DNA of 55,112 nt from Prevotella sp. GTDB taxonomy: Bacteria > Bacteroidota > Bacteroidia > Bacteroidales > Bacteroidaceae. Made by a program: the position numbers and the translations under genes. Below are positions 1 to 10,600 of the stretch, one piece after another. Every line of letters starts with the position of its first letter. Positions within the stretch are counted from its first letter, which is position 1. The notes beneath the pieces are model-generated. The model made no database searches. It was not told the origin of the DNA and saw only the letters and a program-made list of their open reading frames with translations. Location of the stretch: the NCBI GenBank assembly GCA_022788105.1, contig JALEVZ010000057.1, positions 1 to 55,112 of the forward strand, given 5' to 3'.

Positions 1-197
1 GAAGGTTTTGGGTATGAAGGTTTCAACAAGGTTATTGAAACCTTTGAGAACCACAACGACACCATCATCAACTATTTTGAGGAAAGGCTACTAATGCATC
101 GGCAGAGTCGTTTAATGCTAAAATCAAGGCTTTCAGAACACAGTTTAGGGGTGTAGGGGATATTAGATTCTTCATGGACAGGCTGGCAACACTTTAA
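1..197 (+). pseudogene. C-terminal remnant of an IS transposase, frameshifted
   Basis: The first frame reads a transposase-like stretch up to about position 90. It then continues in another frame with NASAESFNAKIKAFR, a C-terminal signature of ISL3/ISAon1-type DDE transposases whose Glu is the last catalytic residue, and stops at 195-197. A one-base deletion near 88-92 joins the two frames. The 5' part lies outside the window, so this is a fragment of a broken insertion sequence and not an active gene. No terminal inverted repeat was identified downstream. The family name is from memory of this motif and is moderately sure. Confidence 0.65.
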
Positions 198-537
198 TCC
201 AAACATACGGTGTTACCAACCGGAAAAATCCGCTGACCCGATACAACAGCCACACACATCCGACGAGGCAGCCTTACATTTCCTTCACAGAAGCCACTCA
301 CATCCACAGCAATCACCACACAACCAAACCGCCACCCCAACCCCACGACAACCACCACACAACCACACGACAACCACCAGCCCAACAACACGACAACCGC
401 CACATAACCCCATAATAACCAACACATAAACACACAAAAATCGACCATTCCACTCCCCTTTCCGCCACCCTCAACAACGCTTTCCGAAAAGCAAGAAAAA
501 AGGCAGATTTCGATGCCGTAAAACCACTTTTTTTTAT
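198..537. other. Non-coding, A/C-rich stretch with a 22-bp tandem array
   Basis: No convincing gene. The plus strand is almost only A and C between about 280 and 440. A repeat starting CACGACAACC occurs at 344, 366 and 389, spacing 22 and 23 bp, with a weaker unit before. The minus-strand open frame here is Gly/Val/Trp-rich and reflects composition only. Confidence 0.6.
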
Positions 538-545
538 TACCTTTG
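538..545 (+). promoter_or_regulatory. -7 promoter box of gyrB
   Basis: TACCTTTG matches the Bacteroidetes TAnnTTTG box. It lies 26 bp before the ATG at 571 and overlaps the frame-compatible ATG at 547, which argues that 571 is the real start. Confidence 0.6.
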
Positions 546-570
546 CATGTACAACTTTGCATTATCCAAT

Positions 571-2544
571 ATGGCAGAAATACAAAACAACGAAAGCAAT
601 TATTCAGCCAGCAACATCCAGGTGCTTGAAGGCCTGGAAGCCGTGCGCAAACGCCCCGCGATGTACATTGGTGACATCAGCGAGAAGGGTCTCCACCACC
701 TCGTTAACGAGACCGTGGATAACTCCATCGACGAAGCAATGGCTGGCTACTGCACCCATATAGAGGTGACAATCAACGAGGACGAGTCCATCACCGTACA
801 AGACAACGGCCGCGGCATCCCCGTAGACGAGCACAAGAAGCTGCACAAGTCTGCCCTTGAGGTCGTGATGACAGTGCTCCACGCCGGCGGTAAGTTCGAC
901 AAGGGCTCTTACAAGGTCAGCGGCGGTCTCCACGGTGTAGGCGTGAGCTGCGTCAACGCGCTCTCCACACACATGAAGTCACAGGTGTTCCGCGACGGAA
1001 AGATATACCAGCAAGAATATGAGAAGGGCAAACCGCTCTACCCCGTAAAGGTAGTCGGCGAGACCGACCTGCAGGGTACACGTCAGCAGTTCTGGCCAGA
1101 CCCAACCATATTCACTACCACTCACTACCAGTGGGACATCATTGCACGCCGCATGCGCGAGCTGGCATACCTCAACGCCGGCATTAAGATCACGCTGCGT
1201 GACCTCCGTCCCGACGAAGAAGGCAAGACCCGCGAGGAAGTGTTCCACGCCAAAGACGGGCTGAAAGAGTTTGTGCGCTACGTAGACCGTCACCGCACCC
1301 ACCTCTTCGACGACGTCATCTACCTCAAGACCGAGAAGCAAGGCTTCCCCATAGAGGTGGCAATCATGTACAACACCGACTACTCGGAGAACATACACTC
1401 CTACGTCAACAACATCAACACCATAGAGGGCGGTACACACCTCACCGGATTCCGCGCAGCACTCACCCGCACACTGAAGGCATACGCCGACAACGACCCC
1501 GTCATCTCAAAGAAGATAGAGAAGGCAAAGATAGAGATTGCTGGCGAAGACTTCCGCGAAGGCCTCACCGCCGTAATCTCTATCAAGGTGGCAGAGCCGC
1601 AGTTTGAGGGACAGACCAAGACCAAGCTCGGCAACAGCGAGGTGTCAGGCGCCGTGCAGCAGGCTGTAGGCGAAGCACTGACCTACTATCTCGAAGAGCA
1701 CCCGAAGGAGGCACAGCAGATCTGCGACAAGGTAATACTCGCCGCCACAGCACGTATCGCAGCCCGCAAGGCACGCGAGAGCGTACAGCGCAAAAACCCC
1801 ATGACCGGTGGTGGACTGCCCGGCAAGCTCGCCGACTGCTCCAACAAAGACCCGAAAGAGTGTGAGATATTCCTCGTCGAGGGTGACTCCGCCGGCGGTT
1901 CTGCCAAGCAGGGTCGCGACCGCTACACCCAGGCCATCCTCCCCCTCCGCGGTAAGATACTTAACGTAGAGAAGGTTATGTGGCACAAAGTGTTCGAGTC
2001 AGAGTCGGTTATGAACATCATCCAGAGCATTGGCGTGCGCTTCGGCGTCGACGGTGAGGAAGACAAGGAAGCCAATATCGACAAGCTGCGCTACGACAAG
2101 ATTATCATCATGACCGACGCCGATGTCGATGGCTCACACATCGACACGCTCATCATGACACTCTTCTACCGCTTCATGCCGCGCATCATACAGGAGGGAC
2201 ACCTCTACATCGCTTCAGCACCGCTCTACCTCTGCACCTATAAGAACAAGGTGAAGGAGTACTGCTACACCGAGCAGCAGCGTCAGGCGTTCATCGACAA
2301 ATACGCTGGCGGCGTAGACGACGGCAAGTCAATACACACACAGCGCTACAAAGGTCTGGGTGAGATGAACCCCGAGCAGCTGTGGGAGACCACCATGGAC
2401 CCGAAGACACGCCTCCTGAAACAGGTGACCATAGAGAATGCTGCCGAGGCAGACGAGATATTCTCAATGCTTATGGGCGACGACGTAGAACCGCGACGCG
2501 CCTTCATCGAGAAGCACGCTACCTACGCAAACATCGACGCATAA
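571..2544 (+). CDS. gyrB: DNA gyrase subunit B
   Basis: Type II topoisomerase ATPase subunit, which with GyrA introduces negative supercoils. The protein is 657 residues, usual for Bacteroidetes. The GHKL ATPase has Asn51 (NSIDEA), Asp78 (DNGRGIP) and the GGLHGVG loop. The TOPRIM domain has Glu437 (EGDSAGG) and the Asp516-x-Asp518-x-Asp520 metal site, followed by the RYKGLGEMNPEQLW region. An in-frame ATG at 547 adds eight residues but sits in the -7 promoter box, so MAEIQNN at 571 is preferred. A strong terminator follows at 2564. The gene runs towards a dense DnaA-box cluster, a common neighbourhood for gyrB near a chromosomal origin. Confidence 0.97.
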   Translation: MAEIQNNESNYSASNIQVLEGLEAVRKRPAMYIGDISEKGLHHLVNETVDNSIDEAMAGYCTHIEVTINEDESITVQDNGRGIPVDEHKKLHKSALEVVMTVLHAGGKFDKGSYKVSGGLHGVGVSCVNALSTHMKSQVFRDGKIYQQEYEKGKPLYPVKVVGETDLQGTRQQFWPDPTIFTTTHYQWDIIARRMRELAYLNAGIKITLRDLRPDEEGKTREEVFHAKDGLKEFVRYVDRHRTHLFDDVIYLKTEKQGFPIEVAIMYNTDYSENIHSYVNNINTIEGGTHLTGFRAALTRTLKAYADNDPVISKKIEKAKIEIAGEDFREGLTAVISIKVAEPQFEGQTKTKLGNSEVSGAVQQAVGEALTYYLEEHPKEAQQICDKVILAATARIAARKARESVQRKNPMTGGGLPGKLADCSNKDPKECEIFLVEGDSAGGSAKQGRDRYTQAILPLRGKILNVEKVMWHKVFESESVMNIIQSIGVRFGVDGEEDKEANIDKLRYDKIIIMTDADVDGSHIDTLIMTLFYRFMPRIIQEGHLYIASAPLYLCTYKNKVKEYCYTEQQRQAFIDKYAGGVDDGKSIHTQRYKGLGEMNPEQLWETTMDPKTRLLKQVTIENAAEADEIFSMLMGDDVEPRRAFIEKHATYANIDA

Positions 2545-2563
2545 CACATCAACCGCATACAAG

Positions 2564-2605
2564 AGCGGCGAGGACAGTCCACAAAGGCTTCCTCGCCGCT
2601 TTTTT
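2564..2605 (+). terminator. Intrinsic terminator of gyrB
   Basis: Perfect 11-bp stem (AGCGGCGAGGA at 2564-2574 with its complement at 2590-2600) followed by a T run at 2600-2605. Confidence 0.85.
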
Positions 2606-2784
2606 CATGTCTACACGTGACTACCCCTGCCCGACATCATACGCGCTGACAATGGCGTTTAAAAGCGCCATAGCTCCACCAGCAGTTCGATGTCAACATC
2701 CATTACAAAGCGAAGAAATCAGAATGTCAGCAAAACGGCGACATAAGCGACACATCGTCAGAATTTCTTCAATTTACAGAGCAT

Positions 2785-2911
2785 CAATTCTTAACAACTG
2801 TTAACCGCCCCCTCTTTTTCCCAAAGGGGCCTAATGGGCTTGTCAAAGGGCCGTAGTGAGGTCGTCAAAGGGCCGTAGTGACAACGCCATTACAGCCCTA
2901 TCATTTTGTCA
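2785..2911 (+). repeat. 130-bp modular intergenic element, copy A
   Basis: Order: CAATTC, palindrome TTAAC-AACT-GTTAA (2791-2804), 17-bp gap ending TTCC, three 15-bp modules on a 22-bp pitch, then a tail ending TATCATTTTGTCA. The modules here are CAAAGGGGCCTAATG followed by CAAAGGGCCGTAGTG twice. These are all reversed relative to copies C, E and G although head and tail are in the standard orientation. The tail begins CATTACAGCC instead of CAAAAGG. It follows gyrB in the same direction. Confidence 0.85.
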
Positions 2912-2955
2912 CTTCGGCCTACTGCGAAACACAGCTATCAGTAAACACATTGCCA

Positions 2956-3065
2956 TGCGCCCTCCTTTGCTCAGCCGCGCGTCCTCCATCGCTCTGCTGC
3001 GCATCCTCCATCGCTTTGCTATACGCCATCCTTTACTCTGCCGCGCGACCTCCATCGCTCAGCCA
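2956..3065. repeat. 22-bp tandem array beside copy A (5 units)
   Basis: Units begin at 2956, 2978, 3000, 3022 and 3044, with a shared core like TCCTCCATCGCTCTGC. It lies 44 bp past the tail of modular element A. Long open frames across 2856-3705 come from this array and the DnaA boxes and are rejected as genes. Confidence 0.75.
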
Positions 3066-3100
3066 CTTCCGCCCATCCTCGACCCCATCAAGCCTCAAAC

Positions 3101-3640
3101 TTATCCACAGTTATCCACACTCGCACTGCAACTCCCCACCATCGCCCTGCGCACCACTATCCACCCCCATCGACAAAAGACACTATCGCAGCTTCAACTA
3201 TGCACGTTCGCCCACCCGTTACGCACGAATTATCCACCCAAACAGCCTCCTTTATGTTGACATTATAACATTAATACACAATCGTTTACAAAGTTATCCA
3301 CAATCAACAAAACAGTTTTACACTACGGTTGACAACGTTTTCCACAACAGTCGCTACCTTTATCCACACCTATCCGCACACCGTGCCGACACAACCGCAC
3401 ACGTTTTCCACACTCTTTGCACAGCCTTTTCCACGCCATTCCACCGCTTTTCCACCGCCATCGCACAGTTTATCCACCGTCTTTACACACGTTATCCACA
3501 CTTATCCACTACTTATCCACAGCACAAACGCCTATTCCACAGACTTTATAGAGCCACACACAGCCACACACAGCCACTCTTTGCCCACTTATCCACAATC
3601 TTGTCAACGCGGTTATCCACACTCACGAGCGTTATCAACA
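3101..3640 (+). other. Putative chromosomal replication origin (oriC): DnaA-box cluster
   Basis: Eight exact DnaA boxes TTATCCACA start at 3101, 3111, 3294, 3360, 3492, 3513, 3589 and 3613. Near matches are at 3230 and 3470 (TTATCCACC), 3502 (TTATCCACT), 3338 and 3404 (TTTTCCACA), 3533 (TATTCCACA) and 3632 (TTATCAACA). All are on the same strand. An AT-rich stretch at about 3250-3295 could be the unwinding element. The consensus is the well-known bacterial DnaA box, and chance would give essentially none at this density. dnaA itself is not in the window, so assignment as the working origin is an inference, though a strong one. Confidence 0.85.
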
Positions 3641-3767
3641 CACCCCTACGGCTCGCCATAGCCCTGCCGTGGACATCATTCGCACACCCCTACGGCTCGC
3701 CATAGCCCTGCTGCGGACATCATTCGCACACCCCTACGGCTCGCCATAGCCCTGCCGCGGATATTCG
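3639..3767. repeat. 44-bp tandem repeat beside the DnaA-box cluster
   Basis: Three nearly identical copies begin at 3639, 3683 and 3727, the last lacking three bases near its end. Each starts CACACCCCTACGGCTCGCC and carries GCCCTGC followed by GGACATCATTCG. It abuts the last DnaA box. It is non-coding, and its role (origin accessory or simple expansion) is unknown. Confidence 0.85.
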
Positions 3768-3809
3768 CCACAATCCCCATAAAGACCTCTCTCCTACGCC
3801 ACAAGATAT

Positions 3810-3848
3810 AAAAAAGCCTCCCTAACTCGTTTGCAGAGTTAGGGAGGC
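3810..3848 (-). terminator. Terminator of the GH97 gene
   Basis: Perfect 13-bp stem GCCTCCCTAACTC (3816-3828) with 3836-3848 and a 7-base loop. On the minus strand it is followed by TTTTTTATAT, fitting termination of the gene ending at 3975. Confidence 0.85.
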
Positions 3849-3974
3849 AAAAACCTTCAAATCCAAATCATTTAGTCCACGAGGGACGGCTGTCACAGCC
3901 ATGCCACCAGACCAATTTATTGCGGCGCACCGCCGACACATCATGCCGGGATGTGCGCCATATTCAAAACAGTG

Positions 3975-6113
<2,139 letters not shown>

Positions 6114-6125
6114 TTAAGTTATTAC

Positions 6126-6191
6126 GTTCTGCTGGGGCATAATACATATCCGCTCGGGACATAACCCATGTTCTGCTGAGGCATAGTCTAT
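6126..6191. repeat. 22-bp tandem array in the GH97 leader (3 units)
   Basis: Units begin at 6126, 6148 and 6170. The outer two share GTTCTGCTGRGGCATA at an exact 44-bp distance and the middle one is diverged. It lies between the GH97 promoter (6245-6252) and its start codon, so it would be transcribed as 5' leader. Confidence 0.65.
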
Positions 6192-6244
6192 GGCTTCGAT
6201 GTGGCGTCTGACACGTCCATAAGCCGTCAATTGTTTAGCTGTTG

Positions 6245-6252
6245 CAAATATA
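6245..6252 (-). promoter_or_regulatory. -7 box for the GH97 gene
   Basis: On the minus strand TATATTTG fits TAnnTTTG. It predicts a leader of roughly 135 bases containing the 22-bp array. No matching -33 box at 20 bp. Confidence 0.5.
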
Positions 6253-6468
6253 TCAATATTCCTGCGAGAGTGTTGCAGAGAGTACAAGACAAGTACACTG
6301 AGCACACAACAGACATCTATTAAGCGTTTATTTCCAACTACTTACAACACGTTTACAAAACAACGAAGTACATCTGTTGCAATGAAAGAAAAGCGGTTTT
6401 ACAAAGAAAACGCACCGCTTTTAGGCACAAAAAGCGTCGTTTGTGACGCGACAAAGGGAATATATTGC

Positions 6469-6476
6469 TATCTTTG
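6469..6476 (+). promoter_or_regulatory. -7 box for the DUF6377 regulator
   Basis: TATCTTTG, 36 bp before the ATG at 6513. It lies inside the longest possible open frame (from 6465), so the later start is the likely one. Confidence 0.55.
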
Positions 6477-6512
6477 CAGCACAACTTTACCCTCATAAAA
6501 CCCATATCAAAA

Positions 6513-8228
6513 ATGAAACACCTATTCATAATCGTCACATCAGCACTCCTCCTCATCGCCACCGCTACAGCACAAGCGTTGGAATACACCTCGCCGACAG
6601 ACAATGAGACGGCGAATAAAACCATCGCGGAGGAGAACTCGCGTCTGCTCCGTCAGCTCGACAGCATGATAGTAAACTCCGCACAACTCTACGAGAAGAA
6701 GGAGACGCGCATCGAACTGCTTAAAGAGCACCTGTCAAAGACCACCGACAACATGTCGAAGATTGAGACTTACAGCAGCCTCTACGACGAATACTTCGTG
6801 TTTCAGTTCGACTCTGCGTTCACCTATATAGACAAAAAGATAGCTCTCGCGGCCGCCATCGGCAACAAACAGCACTACGACATGGCGCTGTTGGACAAGG
6901 CTGCGCTGCTGTCGATAGGCGGACTATACTCCGAGACCGCCGCCCTGCTCAAAGAGATAGACCCCGAAGGGCTGAGCGAAGAGGTGCAAATAAAATACAA
7001 CGTCACCCACTTCTACCTATATATATATTGGTCTGACTACTGCCACGACAAAGTCTACGCGCCACGCTACAGGCAGAAGGCGACAGAATACCTACGCAAG
7101 ACCGCGGCGCTAATACGCCCTGGCTCAAAGCGTTACGACTTCTTCATGGGCGAATACTACAGCAACACCGACCTCAACGACGACAAAGCCATGAGCCACT
7201 ACCTACGTTCGATGAAGAACGTGCGCCCCGACAGCCGCGAATACGCTATGGCATCGTTTGCCCTTGCCAGCATCTTCAAAGGCAAAGGCGACATGCTACG
7301 CTACGAGAAATACCTCATAATGGCGTGCATCAGCGACCTGCGCCACTCCACGCGCGAGAGTCAGGCGCTGCAAGACCTCGCCATGTTTCTTTTCCGACAG
7401 GGCAGCAGCGACAACATAGACAAGGCGGAGAGGTACATCAACTTTGCCATGAACGACGCCAAAGCATACAACAACCGCCTGCGCATACTGGAGATTTCGC
7501 AGAAGCTACCGACCATCGTAGCAAGCTATCGCGAGAAGCTTGCGGCGCAGAACGCGGTGCTCGCAGTGGCGACAGGCGGCGTCACCATGCTGGCAGTGGC
7601 ACTCATCGTGCTGGTCTACTTCATCTATCGCCAGAACAAACAGCTCACCAACCGCCGCCACGAGCTGTCACAGAGCAACGGTGAGCTACAGCGTCTGAAC
7701 AGCGAACAGCAGGTGTTGAACAACAAACTGCACACCCTCAACGCGCGACTCATAGACACCAACCGCCGCCGCGAACACCTCGCAAAGATTTATATCGACC
7801 TGTGCGCCAACTTCATCGACCGCCTCGGCAAGTTCGAGATGCTCGTGAGGCGCAAGATAAAAGCCAACCAGATAAAAGACCTGCTCACCATGGCGTCGTC
7901 AACAAAGATGACCGAGGAAGACGCATCCACCTTCTTCAACAGCTTTGACAAGGCGTTTCTCGACCTATACCCCACGTTTGTCGACGAGTTCAACGCCCTA
8001 CTGACGCCCGATGAGCAGACCGTGAAGCACAAAAACGGCACACATCTGACCACCGAACAGCGCATTTTCGCACTCATAAGGCTCGGTGTGACCGAGAGCA
8101 GCGAGATTGCCGCCCTACTGTTCTACACCCCACGCACCATCTACAACTACCGTTCGGCTGTCAAGGCGAAGGCCATCAACCGCGACACCTTCGAACAGGA
8201 CGTGGCAAAACTGTGTACCGTGATTTAA
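6513..8228 (+). CDS. Membrane-spanning TPR regulator, DUF6377 type
   Basis: 571 residues. Start MKHLFIIV at 6513 gives a clean signal sequence, and the upstream start at 6465 overlaps the promoter. A helical, TPR-like region (about 30-340, with paired Tyr/Ala-rich helices) is expected outside the membrane. A transmembrane segment follows at about 348-372 (AVATGGVTMLAVALIVLVYFIY), then a coiled coil (about 375-425) and a C-terminal domain with a LuxR-like helix-turn-helix (LFYTPRTIYNYRSAVKAKA). This layout suggests a one-component transmembrane regulator. It is divergent from the GH97 gene, which may be its target. The family name is from memory; the signal and target are unknown. Confidence 0.8.
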   Translation: MKHLFIIVTSALLLIATATAQALEYTSPTDNETANKTIAEENSRLLRQLDSMIVNSAQLYEKKETRIELLKEHLSKTTDNMSKIETYSSLYDEYFVFQFDSAFTYIDKKIALAAAIGNKQHYDMALLDKAALLSIGGLYSETAALLKEIDPEGLSEEVQIKYNVTHFYLYIYWSDYCHDKVYAPRYRQKATEYLRKTAALIRPGSKRYDFFMGEYYSNTDLNDDKAMSHYLRSMKNVRPDSREYAMASFALASIFKGKGDMLRYEKYLIMACISDLRHSTRESQALQDLAMFLFRQGSSDNIDKAERYINFAMNDAKAYNNRLRILEISQKLPTIVASYREKLAAQNAVLAVATGGVTMLAVALIVLVYFIYRQNKQLTNRRHELSQSNGELQRLNSEQQVLNNKLHTLNARLIDTNRRREHLAKIYIDLCANFIDRLGKFEMLVRRKIKANQIKDLLTMASSTKMTEEDASTFFNSFDKAFLDLYPTFVDEFNALLTPDEQTVKHKNGTHLTTEQRIFALIRLGVTESSEIAALLFYTPRTIYNYRSAVKAKAINRDTFEQDVAKLCTVI

Positions 8229-8298
8229 GCCTCATCACAAAGAAAGCGAAACGAGGGTTTTGCTGACACATTGCCACGTTTCTGCGGCTTTTTCTTAC

Positions 8299-8428
8299 GC
8301 CAATTCTTAACGTAAGTTAAAAGCCAAATAACTTTCCCATTAGGGCCAAATGACAACGCCACTACGGCCCTTTGACCGCCTCACTACGGCCCTTTGGCAA
8401 GCCCAAAAGGGCACTATCATTTTGTCAA
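8299..8428 (+). repeat. 130-bp modular intergenic element, copy B
   Basis: GCCAATTC, palindrome TTAAC-GTAA-GTTAA (8307-8320), 17-bp gap ending TTCC, then modules CATTAGGGCCAAATG, CACTACGGCCCTTTG and CACTACGGCCCTTTG at 22-bp pitch, then CAAAAGGGCAC and ATCATTTTGTCAA. It lies between convergent genes, oriented with the upstream DUF6377 gene. Confidence 0.85.
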
Positions 8429-8458
8429 ACGGCACTAATGGGGAATAGAGTGAAAACC

Positions 8459-8546
8459 AACCAGTTTTAAAACACAAAACAAGCACTCCATAAACGCAAT
8501 GCGGACGCCTCTTAAACACAACGCAAGCGCCCCATAAACACAACGC
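8459..8546. repeat. 22-bp tandem array beside copy B (4 units)
   Basis: Units begin at 8459, 8481, 8503 and 8525, with shared core TAAACACAACGC. It starts 31 bp beyond the tail of modular element B. Confidence 0.75.
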
Positions 8547-8580
8547 GGGCTGCATCCGACCAAAGCCAGATGCAGCCCGC
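8545..8580 (-). terminator. Hairpin after murQ, possible terminator
   Basis: Perfect 12-bp stem GCGGGCTGCATC (8545-8556) with 8569-8580. On the minus strand it follows murQ by about 70 bases, but the following sequence GTTGTGTTT is only weakly T-rich. Confidence 0.5.
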
Positions 8581-8650
8581 ATCTCATATTCGGGAGCGTC
8601 GCTCCCCTTATCCATCAAGTGCTTTTGCAGCAACAAAAGCCGTCAGACAG

Positions 8651-9475
8651 TTACTTACCGTTTACAGCACGGTAGGCGTCTACCGCCTTCTTCACCGAAC
8701 CGTGAGCGAGCAACAGGTGGTTAGCCTGCTCGTAGTCGAGACCCAGCTCGTCGATAATCATGCGTGTGCCGCGGTCGATAAGCTTCTTGTTGGTGAGCTG
8801 CATGTTCACCATGCGATTGCCCTTCACACGTCCGAGCTGAATCATAAGAGTAGTCGAAATCATGTTGAGCGCCATCTTCTGGGCTGTGCCCGACTTCATG
8901 CGAGAGCTGCCAGTGACAAACTCGGGACCTACAACGGTCTCTATTGCCACGTCGCTCTCTGCCGCCATAGGTGAGTCGGGGTTAGAGGTGATGCAGCCAG
9001 TGAGTATGCCGTGCTTGCGCGCCTCATGCAGAGCACCGATAACATAAGGTGTGGTGCCCGATGCAGCGATGCCTATCACAGTGTCGTTTTCGTTGATGTC
9101 AAACTCCTGTAGCTCTTCCCAGCCACGCTTGGTGTCGTCTTCTGCGTTCTCCACAGCGTTGCGCAGAGCGTAGTCGCCGCCTGCTATCAGACCGTAAACG
9201 TAGGTCGAGGGCACGCCGAATGTAGGCGGAAGCTCCGACGCATCGAGCACACCGAGGCGTCCGCTGGTTCCTGCACCCATATAGAACACACGTCCACCCT
9301 TCTTCATACGGGGCACAATACGTGTCACCAACTCTTCCATCTGAGGCAGCGCTTTCTCTACTGCCAGAGCCACTTTCTTGTCTTCTGTGTTTATGTCTAC
9401 GAGCAACTCATGCACACTCTTGGTCTCCAAGTTGTCATAAAGCGACGGCTGCTCACTAATCTTTACAAATGCCAT
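8651..9475 (-). CDS. murQ: N-acetylmuramic acid 6-phosphate etherase
   Basis: Cytoplasmic SIS-fold lyase that cleaves the lactyl ether of MurNAc-6-P to give GlcNAc-6-P and D-lactate in peptidoglycan recycling. The protein is 274 residues, a little shorter than the roughly 300-residue E. coli enzyme. The SIS motif GAGTSGRLGVLDASELPPTF spans 68-87. Glu81 and Glu112 correspond to catalytic Glu83 and Glu114 of E. coli MurQ, and GIAASGTTPYV follows. It is the last gene of a minus-strand run namZ, nagX-like, kinase, murQ, with a 100-bp gap to the kinase. The substrate is supplied by that kinase rather than a PTS, for which there is no gene here. Confidence 0.96.
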   Translation of the reverse strand: MAFVKISEQPSLYDNLETKSVHELLVDINTEDKKVALAVEKALPQMEELVTRIVPRMKKGGRVFYMGAGTSGRLGVLDASELPPTFGVPSTYVYGLIAGGDYALRNAVENAEDDTKRGWEELQEFDINENDTVIGIAASGTTPYVIGALHEARKHGILTGCITSNPDSPMAAESDVAIETVVGPEFVTGSSRMKSGTAQKMALNMISTTLMIQLGRVKGNRMVNMQLTNKKLIDRGTRMIIDELGLDYEQANHLLLAHGSVKKAVDAYRAVNGK

Positions 9476-9575
9476 ACGATATGAGTATTTAATGTTTGTT
9501 GTTTGATAATTTATGTTTTAAAAAGGCTTTGTGCCTCATGTCCCGCGCGGCGGCGACCCGCAGGGCAGCGAAAGA

Positions 9576-10412
9576 CTACTTATGAAACTCGATAAGTCCG
9601 TCCATCGGTGCCTTGATGATGCGTCCCAGCGTCATGCCTTCAGCCTTGAGCGCCTTCTCAAGCTGTGGGCGGAAGTAGTAGGCTATAGAACCGTTGAAAC
9701 CTACGGGCAGCTTGTCCCATCCGTCGTAGAGGCGTATGTTGCGCACGAGGAAGCGGCGGAAGTTCTCTACCACGAAGCGGTCGATGCTCTCGTCCTCAAT
9801 GTTCTCGGCGAGGAACGGCACGAGTGACGCGAGGAAACGGTTCGGCATCTTCTGACGATAGACGCGCTCTATAATCTCGGGACCAGTCAGGTGGAACTTC
9901 TCCTCAAAGCGCTGACGTATGTGTTCGGGCAGCTGGCACTTCAGAATGTCACCTACAAGATTTTTGCCCAGCACCGCACCGCTACCTTCGTCGCCAAGTA
10001 TGAAGCCGAGGGGCGACACGTTCTTCACTATCTTCTCGCCGTCGTAGAGACACGAGTTGCTGCCCGTGCCGAGTATGCAGGCAATGCCTGACTCGTGACC
10101 ACAGATGCTTCGCGCTGCCGCCAGCATGTCTGAAGCCACCTCTAAGCGCCCCTTCACGTTGAGATGTCGGCGCAACGCCTTCTCCAACACAGGGAGTTTC
10201 TCGGCTGTGCAGCCTGCACCGTAGAAGAAAACGTCGTCAATTTCGTTTGACGGCAGTTCCGGCAGGAGCGACGCTTCTATCTCTGCGGCAATCTCGTCCT
10301 CGGTCTGAAAGAACGGGTTTGTGCCGCGTGTCTTGATGCTTTTCACTGCTTTTCCATTTTCCGCCAGACACCAATCGGTCTTGGTAGAACCACTATCTGC
10401 TAATAATATCAT
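9576..10412 (-). CDS. BadF/BadG-family amino-sugar kinase (GlcNAc/MurNAc kinase)
   Basis: 278 residues, ASKHA fold. It has the phosphate-1 loop DSGSTKTDW (6-14), catalytic-type Asp near 95 (VASDML), GTGSNS (115-120) and GDEGSGA (140-146). These match the N-acetylglucosamine kinase branch of the BadF/BadG/BcrA/BcrD family, which includes MurNAc/GlcNAc kinases (MurK) of Clostridium and Tannerella. Adjacent, co-oriented murQ makes MurNAc 6-phosphorylation the best guess, with GlcNAc also possible. Start ATG at 10412. No signal peptide, so cytoplasmic. Confidence 0.85.
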   Translation of the reverse strand: MILLADSGSTKTDWCLAENGKAVKSIKTRGTNPFFQTEDEIAAEIEASLLPELPSNEIDDVFFYGAGCTAEKLPVLEKALRRHLNVKGRLEVASDMLAAARSICGHESGIACILGTGSNSCLYDGEKIVKNVSPLGFILGDEGSGAVLGKNLVGDILKCQLPEHIRQRFEEKFHLTGPEIIERVYRQKMPNRFLASLVPFLAENIEDESIDRFVVENFRRFLVRNIRLYDGWDKLPVGFNGSIAYYFRPQLEKALKAEGMTLGRIIKAPMDGLIEFHK

Positions 10413-10600
10413 AATGTTTAGACTGTTTATTTACTGTTGTCATGTTCTTGCCGAAGCAAGTTTTTAAACGAAAAGTGATGGAGCGGCAAGGGGAACAGCC
10501 CGCCACGGCGTGGCGTGGAGGGCGACAAGCAGACGGGAAGAGCCTTTCCCTGTAGCCACAGTCCTGTCTGCCTGTCTCGTGTCCCCTGCCTTGTTCACGG

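Noticed and set aside
194..562. Minus-strand frame at the left edge
   Set aside because: Gly/Val/Trp-rich translation of an A/C-rich repeat; no homology.
2820..2900. Module repeats considered as a CRISPR array
   Set aside because: Units are 15 bp with 7-bp spacers, only three per locus, reversible, and no cas genes are present.
2856..3705. Long plus-strand open frames over the DnaA-box region
   Set aside because: Composition (Ser, Thr, Pro, His) comes from repeated TTATCCAC and 22-bp units; two frames are open at once and neither has start signals or domains.
8340..8636. Minus-strand frame with repeated CVYGVLVLCFK-like peptides
   Set aside because: The peptide repeat is just the translated 22-bp array.
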